From Neospora caninum Liverpool (lineage: Eukaryota > Apicomplexa > Conoidasida > Eucoccidiorida > Sarcocystidae), in assembly GCF_000208865.1 (NCBI RefSeq), contig NC_018396.1, positions 1,512,630-1,576,629 on the forward strand: a stretch of 64,000 bases of DNA. The letters run 5' to 3'. Below, one piece after another: positions 1 through 10,968 of this stretch. Each line of letters starts with the position of its first letter. Position 1 is the stretch's first letter. The notes under the pieces are model-generated. The model was not told the origin of the DNA. It saw nothing but the letters and a program-made list of their open reading frames with translations, and ran no database searches. Both the position numbers and the translations under genes were made by a program.

Positions 1-3000
1 GATTTCGCGCTCGGCAGCGCCTGCGAGTTGGCGCCGAACGTCTGCCGCCAAGATCTCTGCAAGGGCCAGAACCCACTCGACCTCTCCTGGATCTTCCGGA
101 TTTCGTGTTTTCGCTCTCTCGTCTGCTTTCTCCCCGTCGGAACCCTTCCGCGGTTGCGCCCCTGCCGAAGAACCGACCGCCCGCTCCGACGGCGCCTCCG
201 CGCCTTCCCCATGGTCCTCCGGCTTCCGAGAAGCTCCTGCAGAGACAGTCGCCGGTTCTGCAGAGGCGCTACCTCCAGAGGGCGGAGCGCGGAGACAGTC
301 TTCCGCCAGCTTCGGGAGAACAGAGAGACATGACACAGGCTGCCGCAGAAGATACGGCGAAAGAGAACTCGACAAGGACCAGAAAGACGTCGACGAGGTG
401 GACGAAGGCGGGCTGTGGGGAAGAGAGAGAACAGGAGGAAGGCCTGCGTCGGCGAGCCAGGCAACGCACAGCGCATCGACAGCTTCGTGCCAGTCTGCAA
501 TATTCCAGAGCATCTCCTCTGGGGACGGGATTGCAGGTCGCCTGTTCGCGATAGAAGTGCCGCTCGCTTTGAAGCTCGACGAACGGCCACCCGACCCCGA
601 CCGGTCCGCTGAGGCCTTCTCAGGCCCACTCGCGGGGTTGCTGTCTCCGCCTGGCCGTACAGGCATCCCCTCGTCTCCGCTCTCCTTCACGTCTGCGCCG
701 TCTTTCCCAGTCGGTACTTTTCGACAGTCTTGTTCTGCCTTGCTGCTCTTCTGTACGTCGCCCTCCTTGGCGCCGGGTGGCGACGCAGTCCCTTCCTGCG
801 CCCTCTCGGCCTCAGCCTGTCTTTCGAGTTTCCGTCGAAGGTGTTCAAACAGAACGGGTCCGCAGGCGCGCTTCACGTCGAGGCTGATGACTGTGAGCCT
901 CCGCTCAGGGGGAAGGAGGGGCCGAGACGCAGTCCAGACCTCGGGCTGCTTGTCGCCTCGAGTGTATTCGACATCGCCCGCTGATCTCTCGTCGAATGCT
1001 CCGCATGCACCCTTCACCGCCGCGTGTCCTTTCGCAGGTTCGCGAAAGCCCAGAGGGCCATCGCGCTCCAGGCCGCGGTGCTTGCATCCTCGCGGATGAA
1101 GAAGGCTGTGGATGTGGGGCCGTGGCTTCGAACTGAGGCCGCCCTGGCGCCTCGACGTCCCCGAAAAGAGACACCCAGGGTCCACCGCGCCGGCGAGAAG
1201 CGCCATGGAGGCAATGGAGCTCGAAGGCGGAAAGGGGCCGCGCCCGAAGCCGCCCGTGGGCGGCTGCGGCGGGGCCAGAAGAGAGGAGACAGGAGGCGGA
1301 AAGGCGGGCGGAAGACACGCCGACGCCGCGAAGACAGGCGCGCCTGGCACCGGAGACACCTCGGCTTTCTCTGACGTCCCCTCGCGTTTGGTCTCGTCTG
1401 CAGGAAGACTCGCGGGGGGTGTCGGCTTGTCGTCGCCGTCCGGTCTCGCCCCTGCCGGCTTCAAGGCGAGCGCGGCGGACGAGCTGTCTCCACTTCCCCG
1501 TGCTCTCCCCGCCGAGCTTCCTCCGCTTCCCGGCTCTTCGCTCAGACACTTTTGCAGGATCGGCGGTGCAATGTAGTCAAAGACATGCAGCAAACGCGGA
1601 ATCGACGGAAGCCAGTCCATCGCGGGGAGTTCGGTCTCAAAGGCGGCGACTCGGGCCTTTGTTCTGTTTCCGTCTTCGCCCTCGGGCCCCTTCACGTCCA
1701 CGCGGGGCGCCCCCACCGCGGGAGACAGGAGCCCCAGCACAGGCCACACGCTCTGCTTCTCGACGGCCGCTGCAGCTGAAACGGCGTGGGCTACAACCGC
1801 TTCGTCAACAGTCCGGGGCACTCTTCGAAAGATCGGAAACGCGTCCGCGCCTAACCCTGGTCGATCTGCATGCGCCACGCCCTGCGCGAACGGGCGCCCC
1901 ACGCCCGCCGGTGCCACGCCGCCTCCCGGCGCCGGCAGGCCTGCAGGCCCGGCCCCCGGAACGCCTAACGGCCCCTTCTTCCCGGTACTCGCATGCGCAT
2001 GCGAGCCTCCGACCATCTTTGGGAGCCCATTCCCCCGCGGCGCAGGCTGCGGGATTTTCCCTGAGACGGCATCTGACGCCCCCGTCGGCGAGGAAGTCTG
2101 GAGGTTCGCACTCAGAGGCCCCGGCGGCCGCGAGGCGACGGGGCTCTTCACGCCCCCTCTCCCGCCGAGTTTCAGACTTGTCGGGCCTGAGTCATCGGGA
2201 GGGCCTTGCGGACCACCCGGCGAACGCGCGGCAGGCGGAAGGGCTGCAGGGCCCGAAAGAGCAGAGACCCCAGGCGCGGTCGCTGAAGCGAAGCGTGCTG
2301 CCTCGGAACCTCCCGGAGACCGATCCTGCGGACCCGCGGGAAGACCCGACGCAGAGACGGCAGGCAGTGGAGGCGCAGAAGAGCACGGGCGTCGCCCCGT
2401 GGGGTCAGCTCTGGGTTTTTCGACAGCGGCCTGCGACAGTTCGGGCCGAGGAGCAGACTCACGACCGAGGGAAGAAGCAGCGAAGACCCGCGGAGACGCA
2501 GCCGGCGCTGGAGACCCTGGCGGGCCGAGCTGCGACGGCGTGTCTCCTCGGCTTCCTGGCCCTTTGGCTAAGGCGGGAAAAGACAGAGCGGCCAGACGAG
2601 ACGGCGCGTCGGCACTTTGCGGCAGACATGGCGGGCGGCTTCCGTCTTCCGGTGGGCGAAAGGTGGAGCCTTCTGGGCCTCTCCACTGTTTTTCGTCGGG
2701 GCCAGGCCCGAGCACGAAGGTGGGACCAGAAGAAGGAAAACCAGAAAGCAGTTGATGAGACGGGCGTGGCTGGGGAGCACTGGGCGACGGCGAGGTGTGC
2801 TCGGCGGAGGCAGCGAACGGCGGGTCATCTGAGGGGTTGGCGCCCGCTGGTTTGCCGAAAGAGAATGCGGAATACGATCCCTCGTTCTGAGCTTGGAGCG
2901 CAGAATACGCCTTCCCTTCTCGCGACTCGCCTGCTGCGCCTCTCCCGTGTCCATTCAGGCCGAAGCTGGGGCGCGGGACAGAGCCCTCCGCGTTGTCGCC

Positions 3001-3885
3001 AGCAGGCGGGCCCTCAAAAAACGCGCCGGCGGCCGCGGGCGGGACGCTCGCATGCGCCATTGCGAGCGCCTGGCCATGTGGCGCCTTCGGATCCGCGCCA
3101 CCAGGCCTCCTGCCGTCTCGCACGCTGTGTACAGACACCTGCGCGGGTCCCACGGAGCCGCCCGGCTGGCCAAAGGAGGCGAAGGGGGAGGAAGGCTGCG
3201 CCGAGTCGCCACGGGGCGCGTACGTGGCGCCACAGGGCACAGGCACATGCGAGAGGTCTCCGCGGGGGCGGGCCCCTCCGGCGTTCGCGTTCGGCACGAG
3301 GGACGACGCAGGCGACGCGTCGAAGTGAGTGGACGGAGCGAACGGGGGTCGCGGGCTTGACGGCAGAGAGGCGGAGGCTCTCGCCGCCTCCTGCAGAACA
3401 TGTCCTTGAGGCAAGTCTGGCAGAGTCGCCGGGGAAGTTTCGTCTTCGTCCTCGTCGCAGGCGAGGAAGAACTGGACGCCGTCGTCTTCTTTGTCTTCTG
3501 TTCGCGACAGTGGAGAGGACGCATGCACAGGCGCGAAGAGAAAAGACGGCGCGCGGCGGGTCTCTTCGACATCCGCACTGTGCGGCCCTGGCGACGGCAG
3601 CGCATCAGCGATGCACGCGCTGAGGTCGCGCCCCGCCTCCCAGCGTGGCCAGCCTCGAGAGGAGACCAGCCTGGGGCTCCGAGGACGCGAGACAGAGACG
3701 GGAGAGAACAGCGGGGAGGCGCCCGACACGGGAGAAGAGGAGAGCAAAGCCAACCTAGGTGAGGCCGCGCACGCTGGCGAGGCCGGCAGGTCCATAGAGG
3801 ACTCGGGGAGGTCGAGAGAGAGAACCGGCGGGCTGGCGGAGCCCGCGAGTCGCTCGCAGCCCCCTCGTCTCCCCATCCACGCCAT
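1..3885 (-). CDS. Very large low-complexity hypothetical protein, partial (C-terminus off left edge)
   Basis: One uninterrupted minus-strand reading frame runs from an ATG at 3885 to the left edge: 1295 codons without a stop. In-frame stops lie just upstream (near 3972-3996), so 3885 is the first usable ATG in this exon; a second ATG follows three codons later. The first ~750 residues are Pro/Ser/Ala/Gly-rich low complexity with a short Asp/Glu cluster near residues 143-149. More ordered-looking sequence begins near residue 755 (DWLPSIPRLLHVFDY) and recurs near 985-1025 (RLTVISLDVKRACGP, then a charged helix), 1120-1145 (EEMLWNIADWHEAVDALCVA) and 1270-1295 (EVEWVLALAEILAADVRR). I recognise no family. 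Codon use is strongly GC-biased at third positions, as in the other coding exons. Antisense frames in this region are also long because of base composition and are taken as shadows. The frame itself is certain; function is unknown. Confidence 0.82.
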   Translation of the reverse strand, partial: MAWMGRRGGCERLAGSASPPVLSLDLPESSMDLPASPACAASPRLALLSSSPVSGASPLFSPVSVSRPRSPRLVSSRGWPRWEAGRDLSACIADALPSPGPHSADVEETRRAPSFLFAPVHASSPLSRTEDKEDDGVQFFLACDEDEDETSPATLPDLPQGHVLQEAARASASLPSSPRPPFAPSTHFDASPASSLVPNANAGGARPRGDLSHVPVPCGATYAPRGDSAQPSSPFASFGQPGGSVGPAQVSVHSVRDGRRPGGADPKAPHGQALAMAHASVPPAAAGAFFEGPPAGDNAEGSVPRPSFGLNGHGRGAAGESREGKAYSALQAQNEGSYSAFSFGKPAGANPSDDPPFAASAEHTSPSPSAPQPRPSHQLLSGFPSSGPTFVLGPGPDEKQWRGPEGSTFRPPEDGSRPPCLPQSADAPSRLAALSFPALAKGPGSRGDTPSQLGPPGSPAPAASPRVFAASSLGRESAPRPELSQAAVEKPRADPTGRRPCSSAPPLPAVSASGLPAGPQDRSPGGSEAARFASATAPGVSALSGPAALPPAARSPGGPQGPPDDSGPTSLKLGGRGGVKSPVASRPPGPLSANLQTSSPTGASDAVSGKIPQPAPRGNGLPKMVGGSHAHASTGKKGPLGVPGAGPAGLPAPGGGVAPAGVGRPFAQGVAHADRPGLGADAFPIFRRVPRTVDEAVVAHAVSAAAAVEKQSVWPVLGLLSPAVGAPRVDVKGPEGEDGNRTKARVAAFETELPAMDWLPSIPRLLHVFDYIAPPILQKCLSEEPGSGGSSAGRARGSGDSSSAALALKPAGARPDGDDKPTPPASLPADETKREGTSEKAEVSPVPGAPVFAASACLPPAFPPPVSSLLAPPQPPTGGFGRGPFPPSSSIASMALLAGAVDPGCLFSGTSRRQGGLSSKPRPHIHSLLHPRGCKHRGLERDGPLGFREPAKGHAAVKGACGAFDERSAGDVEYTRGDKQPEVWTASRPLLPPERRLTVISLDVKRACGPVLFEHLRRKLERQAEAERAQEGTASPPGAKEGDVQKSSKAEQDCRKVPTGKDGADVKESGDEGMPVRPGGDSNPASGPEKASADRSGSGGRSSSFKASGTSIANRRPAIPSPEEMLWNIADWHEAVDALCVAWLADAGLPPVLSLPHSPPSSTSSTSFWSLSSSLSPYLLRQPVSCLSVLPKLAEDCLRAPPSGGSASAEPATVSAGASRKPEDHGEGAEAPSERAVGSSAGAQPRKGSDGEKADERAKTRNPEDPGEVEWVLALAEILAADVRRQLAGAAEREI

Positions 3886-6800
3886 CGTGATTTTGAGGGC
3901 GGCTGAGAGGAGGCGGTGACGCCGGACCTTCCGTCCCGCTGAGCAGAGAGCCGTTTCGCAGCGGAAACGAATCTAAGGGAACAGAAGGAAAAACTATTCG
4001 CTACAGGCACTCTCGTCTTGTCGCCCTCGCCCTGGCAATGCGCATTCCTTGGTAGTGCCTCTCGTCTTCACACACACAGAGGGCGTACATCCGTCCTGAA
4101 TCATCTACGGACGGTTTGTTTCACTGCCGTATTGGGTGGTTGCAGCGAGACAAAGAGACGGGGACGAAGAGTTGGGCGCGTACACGCGCGTAGACGTGCA
4201 TTTGCATGACTTGGGGTCCTTGTTGCCGAAACCGATAGTCTGCGAGACGTGAGAAAGGAGACGGTCAGCTGGGAATCCCGCCTATATCTCCAGTGGTGCG
4301 GTGAGAGACTCCAGTCTGACCACGCAGGCTTCGTTTTTTTGGCTGAATGGAGACGCGAGCGGCTCGAGAACGACCCGAGAGCTGTGGAGGTTTTCACGTG
4401 CCTCTCTCCAGCATCAGCAAGAAGCCGTCAGTTTGGAGAAAAAGGTTCTCTTTCCTCACAGAAAGGAGGCGGAGATGGTGCCAAGCGCCCGCAGAGAAGG
4501 GCGACGTTCGAAAAAGACGATGAAATCTGTCAAGGAGAACCCCGGGGCGCGTGGCCCCGTAGAGCTGTCTGGGAAGAGCGGCGCCTGGAAAACACACAGA
4601 ACCGACAGTTTCAGGTGGTGTCTGTGTACGCCGATTGCACGCATGCCTGTGCAGCCTTAGCATACCAAGAAAAACTACAGGGGAAACCTAGGAGAATTCG
4701 GCGGAGACGGGGATCGGAGGAGGGAGCGGAGGCCGAGTCGCTGAGAGTTGGGAGTCTCCTACCCTCCTTTGCTTCTTCGGGAGACGGCCTGGAGGCAGGA
4801 GGAGTCATTTGAAGAACTCCTGGTCCAGAGGCAATGAAGGGAAAGGGAAGAAAAGCGGGTACAAACACAAGCACGTGAGAAAAAGCCTGCAGCCTTGCGC
4901 CTTGCTAACCCCGGAAAATCGCGAGAAAAGCCGTCCAGAGCAAGCAGCTCTCATCAGCGAAAAGGCAACGCTCCCGCGCCGCGGTTGTCCATGAAATTCA
5001 AGCGCTTTGCAGCCTTCCCGTGAGGACGAAACAATCGGAAAAAGAGAGACTGAAAGAAAGAGCTGCAAAATGACAAGTGATTCACACCGGCACAAAACTG
5101 TCCTGCGCATGCAGAGAGCAGCCCTACGACTCGGGGAAAACGGGCCAACAGACGTAGCCTTCCAGTCAAGAAATCGACTGCAGATGCAGTCTGGTGTTTC
5201 AGAGAAAGACGCAAGCAGAAGCGCGTTGTGTGTCTAAAATTTGAAAGTGAAACGTTGCCTGCGCTGAACCGAGACGAGAGCTCTCCAGTCGTTGACAGGT
5301 GGCGAGAAGAGAGCTGCACGCGCAAGCCAGCGGCGGGGTCCGAGAGAGAAGGCGCAGATTGAAGAGCCTTCACCGTTTGGGCCGATCTAACCTTGAGACC
5401 ACGCTGCAGAAGACGTCCTGACGACCCGCTTTGGATTCATGGATCTCCACAGCTCGCAGGCATATGTAGTATATTTACAATATATACAATACAGCTGCAT
5501 ATGATATATATAGTTAGCGCCATGCTTTTCTCCAGGCGGGCTGCACTTGCTGGGCAACAGCCAGAACACCGGTCGACCGAACGGTGTTTTTTCGTTGCCT
5601 CAGCTAAAGCGGTCCCAAGCACTCGCGAGCGCTCGCAGTGCCTCAAAAAGAGTTCTTGATAGGCGTTCTGTAACAGCTGTTCAAGAGGCAAGTGAACTTT
5701 TGATGCCCGTGCCATTTGGTAGACTCAAATGTCTCCTCTTTCTTTTGAGGCGCCTGCGTCACATGCGTGCAGCTTTTCTGGTATCTCGTTGAACGTTTGC
5801 GGAAGTTGCGGAAAACGCGAAAAAGCGGGAGGCTTGGGTGCCTCAGGGTCTCGACAGGTCAAAAGAACGGAGAGACAAGGTGTATTGCATTTCAGTGCGA
5901 AACGGCGACGAAAAAATCCCGAAAAAAGAGCCAATCGAGGACGCGTACGGGGCTCACGCTGCGGGCCCGTATGTAAGCTAACGAGAGTGCGGAGCAAGAT
6001 CGGGATGGGGAGGGCTAATGCCGGATAAGACCCCGACAAATTCTACGCGACCTGCGCGGTAGAAGTTCTGTTGGCTACCGTTCAGCAAGGAGCAGTGGAC
6101 TCGAGTCGTCGCCAGCAAATAAGCGCCTGATCTGCATTGGTGATCCAAGTGCCCAAGAATCCTTTCCCTGAATCCGATGCGCGAAACGGACCGTCTCCTT
6201 GCACTTTCCCTTCGGCCAGGTCTCGGAGGCATCCAGCAGCGCGGCCACAGGATCGGGGTTTAACGGCAGGCACTTACCCAGAGATTTCTTCATGAAGTAG
6301 TTCCTTCGAATCCCCTATCCCGACGCTGCACGGCTGGGCTGTGTGACTCCGTGGCCACACGCTCAGAGAGCAACGTCGTCCTTACTGGCCTTCTCGCGCC
6401 TCAGTACACACATCAAAAGCAAATGCATCCGCAGCATAGCTCAGGATGCGAAAAATACGCTGTCGCTCGACTGCATTCCTCCACATTGCGTCCAGAACGT
6501 TTCCGACAGGCAGGCCAGCAGTTACTCAGTGTAGGATCAGCGACTTTCACTGGGGTTAGTCCCCTACCACCTGTTTGGAGCTGTGACAGCTGACATGTGC
6601 TTACCGTGGAATAGCAAGGAAGTCTACACGTGACAACTTGGCTATTTTGCTTCAATCACAAAACAGTCGCAAAAGGAGTACGGAGATGCTTGGATCTTGA
6701 TCGCACTAAAGGACCACAGAACCGTGTCCACGCTGTTTTGTGCCAAAAACAAGGGAAGATCTGCTCGACTGCAGGTGTTCCTATTCCAGTATTCTCCTGA

Positions 6801-8446
6801 CAGTGAAGAAAATCGAACGTGTTTCCCTGCCTTCAGGGAGCCGGACGAGAGCCGACCCCTTCGGCCAGTGCGTGGATAACAAGAAACTGAGCAAACCCCC
6901 AAACCCGTCAACCATACATACCTCGTAGCTGGACATTGAAAAGCTTTGAGTCCTAGGCAGCTTCTATTTTCCAAGCCCGGACTCTGAGAATCTTGTTCGA
7001 TACTTGTAATCTGTGATATACAGAGGTCTGTCCTGCGGGAGGCTTCATCGTTGTGCCTCATCTAGAGTCACTTGGCAGCGCTCCCCTCCCCCAGTGGGAT
7101 CACAGCCACTAACGGCCCCGTAGACAGTGAGAAAACTGCCCAGAGTCCCATCCCCTCTCTGCAGATGTAGGCTCCGTTTTGGGTTCATGGGTTGCATGAC
7201 TACGGTGTCGACATTCTCAACGTACGCGTTCATAGCACGTGTATACGCACAAATGCATGATTCATAGCCGATCGGAGGCTCCACAAATGCTATCGATTGT
7301 TATAGAGAGCGGCGTCTCACACGTGTGTGATGCACGCAGATTCTGCGGATAAACGCATGTTGGCCAGCTAGATACGCACACAATGCCGTGTGTCGTCCCA
7401 ATCTCCAACGACGAAGCATCCGTTCGGTCCGTCCAGGGTGCCCCACGGTGAGAAACCCATCCGAGCAGTTTCGACCTTAAGACGGCAGCCTCAAGTTTCA
7501 CGGAGTAAAAAACCAGGGTAAGGAACTCAACTTTTTCTTCCCGTTTCGTCATGCTCGTAACATCAGTTTGCTGCGGCGCTCGCGCGCGGAGCCCCGAGTC
7601 TAGCCATCGAGACCTCTGGACTTTTTGATGGCCATAAGGCTTGACACTTGCTCAGAGAACTCGCGAATCGCGGCCAAACTTCCGCGGTTTCGCTCTTTAC
7701 GCTGTCTCCCCGTGCCTCTCTCGCTGCGTTGGCTTTCCTGGTGACTCGCGAGCGAGGCCGAAAGAAATGGACGAGGGGCCAAACGCAACTCCTCTGCCGG
7801 CGAGAGAGTGTCTCTCCGGGTCCACCGTTTCGCATCAGGCGCAGGCTGTAGGGTCTCGCTTTACGGCAGGCGACGGTCGACTTTTCGTGCGTTTCTGGGC
7901 CGAAAAGATTTTTTTCCCGTTCGGAGGAAACGAGCTCTCCGTGCAGAGTGACGTTTTTCTTTCCAGGAAAACTGGCGGGGGGGAAGAACCTGAGGGAGGT
8001 TGATCGCGCAAGTGTACAGACACGCTCGGCTGCTTGGTTTTTCCTTCGGTTGGATTTCCTGCCCTGGCGAGGGAACTGCGGCTTTCCCTCGAAAACTTCT
8101 CTCGTCTCTCTCTCCTCTCTCTCCTCTCTCTCTTCTCTCTCTCTCTTTTCTCTCTCTCTCCCAGAAGGCACGGACTGTGTTTCTCCGCTGCCTCGCGCGT
8201 TTCTTTTCCCCAGAGCTCGGCTTTCTGGCACCGCCGGGAGACCGGTTTTTGCCAGGCCGCCGCGGCGCCCTGGAACTCCGAACACACCGACGCTGAACAG
8301 TGTCACGCCGTCTTGGCCTTGCCCGTCGATTTCTTTTCTCTTTCCCTCGCCTTCCGTGCCTTCTCCCGCTCCTCTAGGGCCTTCGTCCTGTGTACGGCCT
8401 GCCGCGGTCTCTCCGGAATCCACCCTGTCCCCTCTCTGTGGGAAAT
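3886..8446. other. Intergenic / divergent promoter and 5' UTR region
   Basis: About 4.5 kb separates the divergent starts at 3885 (minus) and 8447 (plus). Frames here are short, mostly lack ATG starts, and show no splice-supported exon or recognisable domain. Base composition falls from GC-rich flanks to a more balanced middle (5.4-7.5 kb). The last ~900 bases before 8447 become GC-rich and pyrimidine-rich, as expected of a 5' leader. No RNA gene was recognised. Confidence 0.55.
8101..8162 (+). repeat. CT-rich simple repeat in the probable 5' leader of the PH-domain gene
   Basis: Sixty or so bases made almost only of C and T (CTCTCT runs with occasional TTC and CCT), about 290 bases upstream of the ATG at 8447. 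It could be a polypyrimidine tract for an upstream 5' UTR intron, or simply part of a pyrimidine-rich leader. No splice junction can be proven from the sequence. Confidence 0.75.
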
Positions 8447-10825
8447 ATGGCTTCCTTGGCCTGGGAAAGCCTCGAGGGGAGCTCGGCCAGCGAGGCGCCT
8501 CCCTCGAAGGCTTCGCCGTCTCCCCTCGCGAACTCTCGAGCCATGCCGGTGTCTGCTTGCTCGCAGAGAGCGGACCCGACCTCCTGTACAGATCGGCTGG
8601 CTTCTTCAGGGACTTCGCCAGCCTCTACTGTCCCGCCTACTCGCCAGAGCTCTGCGCAAGAAGGCGGATTCCTCGCTTCGAAGCAGCAGTTTTCGCGGGC
8701 GCTGACTCCGAGCTGGATGCAAGACGATGACCCCTTTGCCGGCATAGTCCGGCGGGCTGCGGCGCCGTCTTCCCTGACTTCCGGACCGAAGCGGCCTTCC
8801 GACTTCGCCTCTTCCTTTTCATCTTTCGGCGCCCATTCAGACTCTGTAGGGCTTGCCTCGTCCACCCTCAGCGACGAGGGACTGACGCCTGTCTCTGCGT
8901 CTTTGCCGCCAGGAGAGACACCCGCGCGAACGGAGACAAGCGCCAGAAACGAGCCGGCGCATGGCAGCTCGCCGGCCCTCGGCTCGTCCTCTAACGCAGC
9001 TTCGCCTCTCTTCTTCTCGGACGCCGACCTCGAGGTCTTGGCCGCGCCCTCGGCACGCGCCTCGCAGGTGTCTCCGCAAGTCTCTCCTTTTGAAACGGCG
9101 AGCAGAGACAAAGACGTGCCTTCTCAGAGTCGGGCCCAGCCGGGGAGGTTGCTTTCTCGTCCGAGTGTCTCCGGAGAGGAGACACCTGAGGCGGGTGCGC
9201 CGCCCCAGAATGCGCCGACAGCCGGCGCTGCAGACGACCTCGACGAATTCTTCTCCTCCGCAAACTTGTCCTCTCGGAAAGCCGCTGCCCCAGCTTCTCC
9301 GTCGGCGTCCTGTGCTTCTCCGCTTGCAGCCTCTGGGAGATCTGGGGGGGCTGCTGAGGCAGGCGAGGTGAAGGCTGCTCGGGGGAGAAGCGGCGAGCAG
9401 ACACTCGGAGACTCCCTCATCGATGGGGACGTGCCGGTGCCGACTGAGGAGACCGCGGGGAAGGAGAAGGAGGGAAAGAGACGAGCGGTGACGCTGCGGC
9501 GAGAGAGCGACGGCGCCGAGTACAGCCCGACTGCAGCGGAGTCGTGGTCTGTGTTCAACAGCCAAATGCAGAACTGGGAAGTTGTCCAGAAAGAAGGCAG
9601 GCGACAAGTCGCCGATGTGGAGGAGCACCAACTCGAAGACGCCGGGAAAAAAACCATCTGGGTCGTCCACCAGGTAAAAGAGGTTCTCGACAACACTAAG
9701 AGAGAGAAGCGCAAAGAAAGGAGAGAAAGGGAGCAATGAGAGAAGAAGAAAGGAGAGGAAGAGGAGAATGAAAGAGAAGAAGAGGAAGCGCGAACTAGGG
9801 GAGCTCATCTCGGAGAACAAGTGAAAAGAGGGCATTCCCGAACACAGGAAAAGAGGCATAATGTATACGGGCGTTTCTGTGTAGCAGAGACAAGATGGAC
9901 GAAGGAGGCGTCTCGGTTTTGGTCTTCGCTGACGACATTCAGGTTTCTGACTGGGACCGTCAGTGAGCCAGTTCTGGTGTTTGGAATCCGTTAGGATTCG
10001 CGTGAGGGAGAGAGCGAGTGGAGTGAGAGAGAAGCCTCGGATGGAAGGGGAGACGGAACACGACGGAGAGAGAAGAAGTTTTTTCAGGAAACACGTGTTT
10101 TTTTTTCTCTCAGGGCGCGTGCACCCCCGTTTCCTGGTACGAGGACACCTCGGCTGATGATGTGAAAGCCGCCGTTCTCTGTGCATGCGATGTGATGCTG
10201 GACGATGACATGGAGGAGCCTGAGGAAGGAAAGAGGCGATCGAAAGGAAGAACCTGCTTCGCCCTCAGACAAATCGAACCTCTGCCTCAAACGTAGGTTC
10301 CAGTCACGGCTCTGTCCAGAGGAAAGGATTCAAGAATTTTAGTTTAGATGGAAAGGCTACAAGAACCCTATCCTAGAGGGAGAGAATAAAAGAATCATCT
10401 TGGTGCTAGAGGGGCAGAATATGAGAATCCTATTCTTGAGGGAAAGGATCTGCCGTTTGTGTCCGTCTAGACTTCCGTATATCATCACGCGTTCTCGTGT
10501 ATCCTCACATGTAGGCATACGTAAATGCAAAGCGGATGTGTTGGTGTCTGTATAATTGCGACAGTATGCTTTTTTAACCAGTCGAAATTGCGAGTTTATA
10601 GAGTAGAACGTTAAATTCCAGCGGGCTGTTGTACGACACTCCACCTCGTCCTTTTCTTCTGCGCGAAAAGGCGGACCAAGCGCCGCACGAGGACACGCGG
10701 AAATTCTCGAATTTGGTCCCCCAGTTTTGTCTCTAGGTTGCCTGTATCTATCTCTGCATGCGTAGAGAGATAGAAAATATCTATATCGATGCCATGCACC
10801 TGGTACTAGATCTCTGAATTGATGG

Positions 10826-10856
<31 letters not shown>

Positions 10857-10928
10857 CGTGTTTCTGTACCTACCTTTTACGAGATATGCGTGTGGATTTA
10901 TTATGGAGACGTGTGTCTAATCATATGT

Positions 10929-10968
<40 letters not shown>

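Noticed and set aside
1419..3623. 734-codon plus-strand frame
   Set aside because: It is antisense to the 1295-codon minus-strand frame. Its Arg/Pro/Ala composition is what GC-rich coding DNA gives on the opposite strand, and it lacks any recognisable motif.
10081..10090. TTTTCAG|GAAACACG as an alternative acceptor for exon 2 of the PH-domain gene
   Set aside because: It would add an inserted segment and change the phase before GACTPVSWYED; the CTCTCAG at 10107-10113 keeps the frame.
8837..10186. 449-codon minus-strand frame
   Set aside because: It is antisense to exons 1-2 of the PH-domain gene, whose splice-supported plus-strand model with a conserved domain takes precedence.
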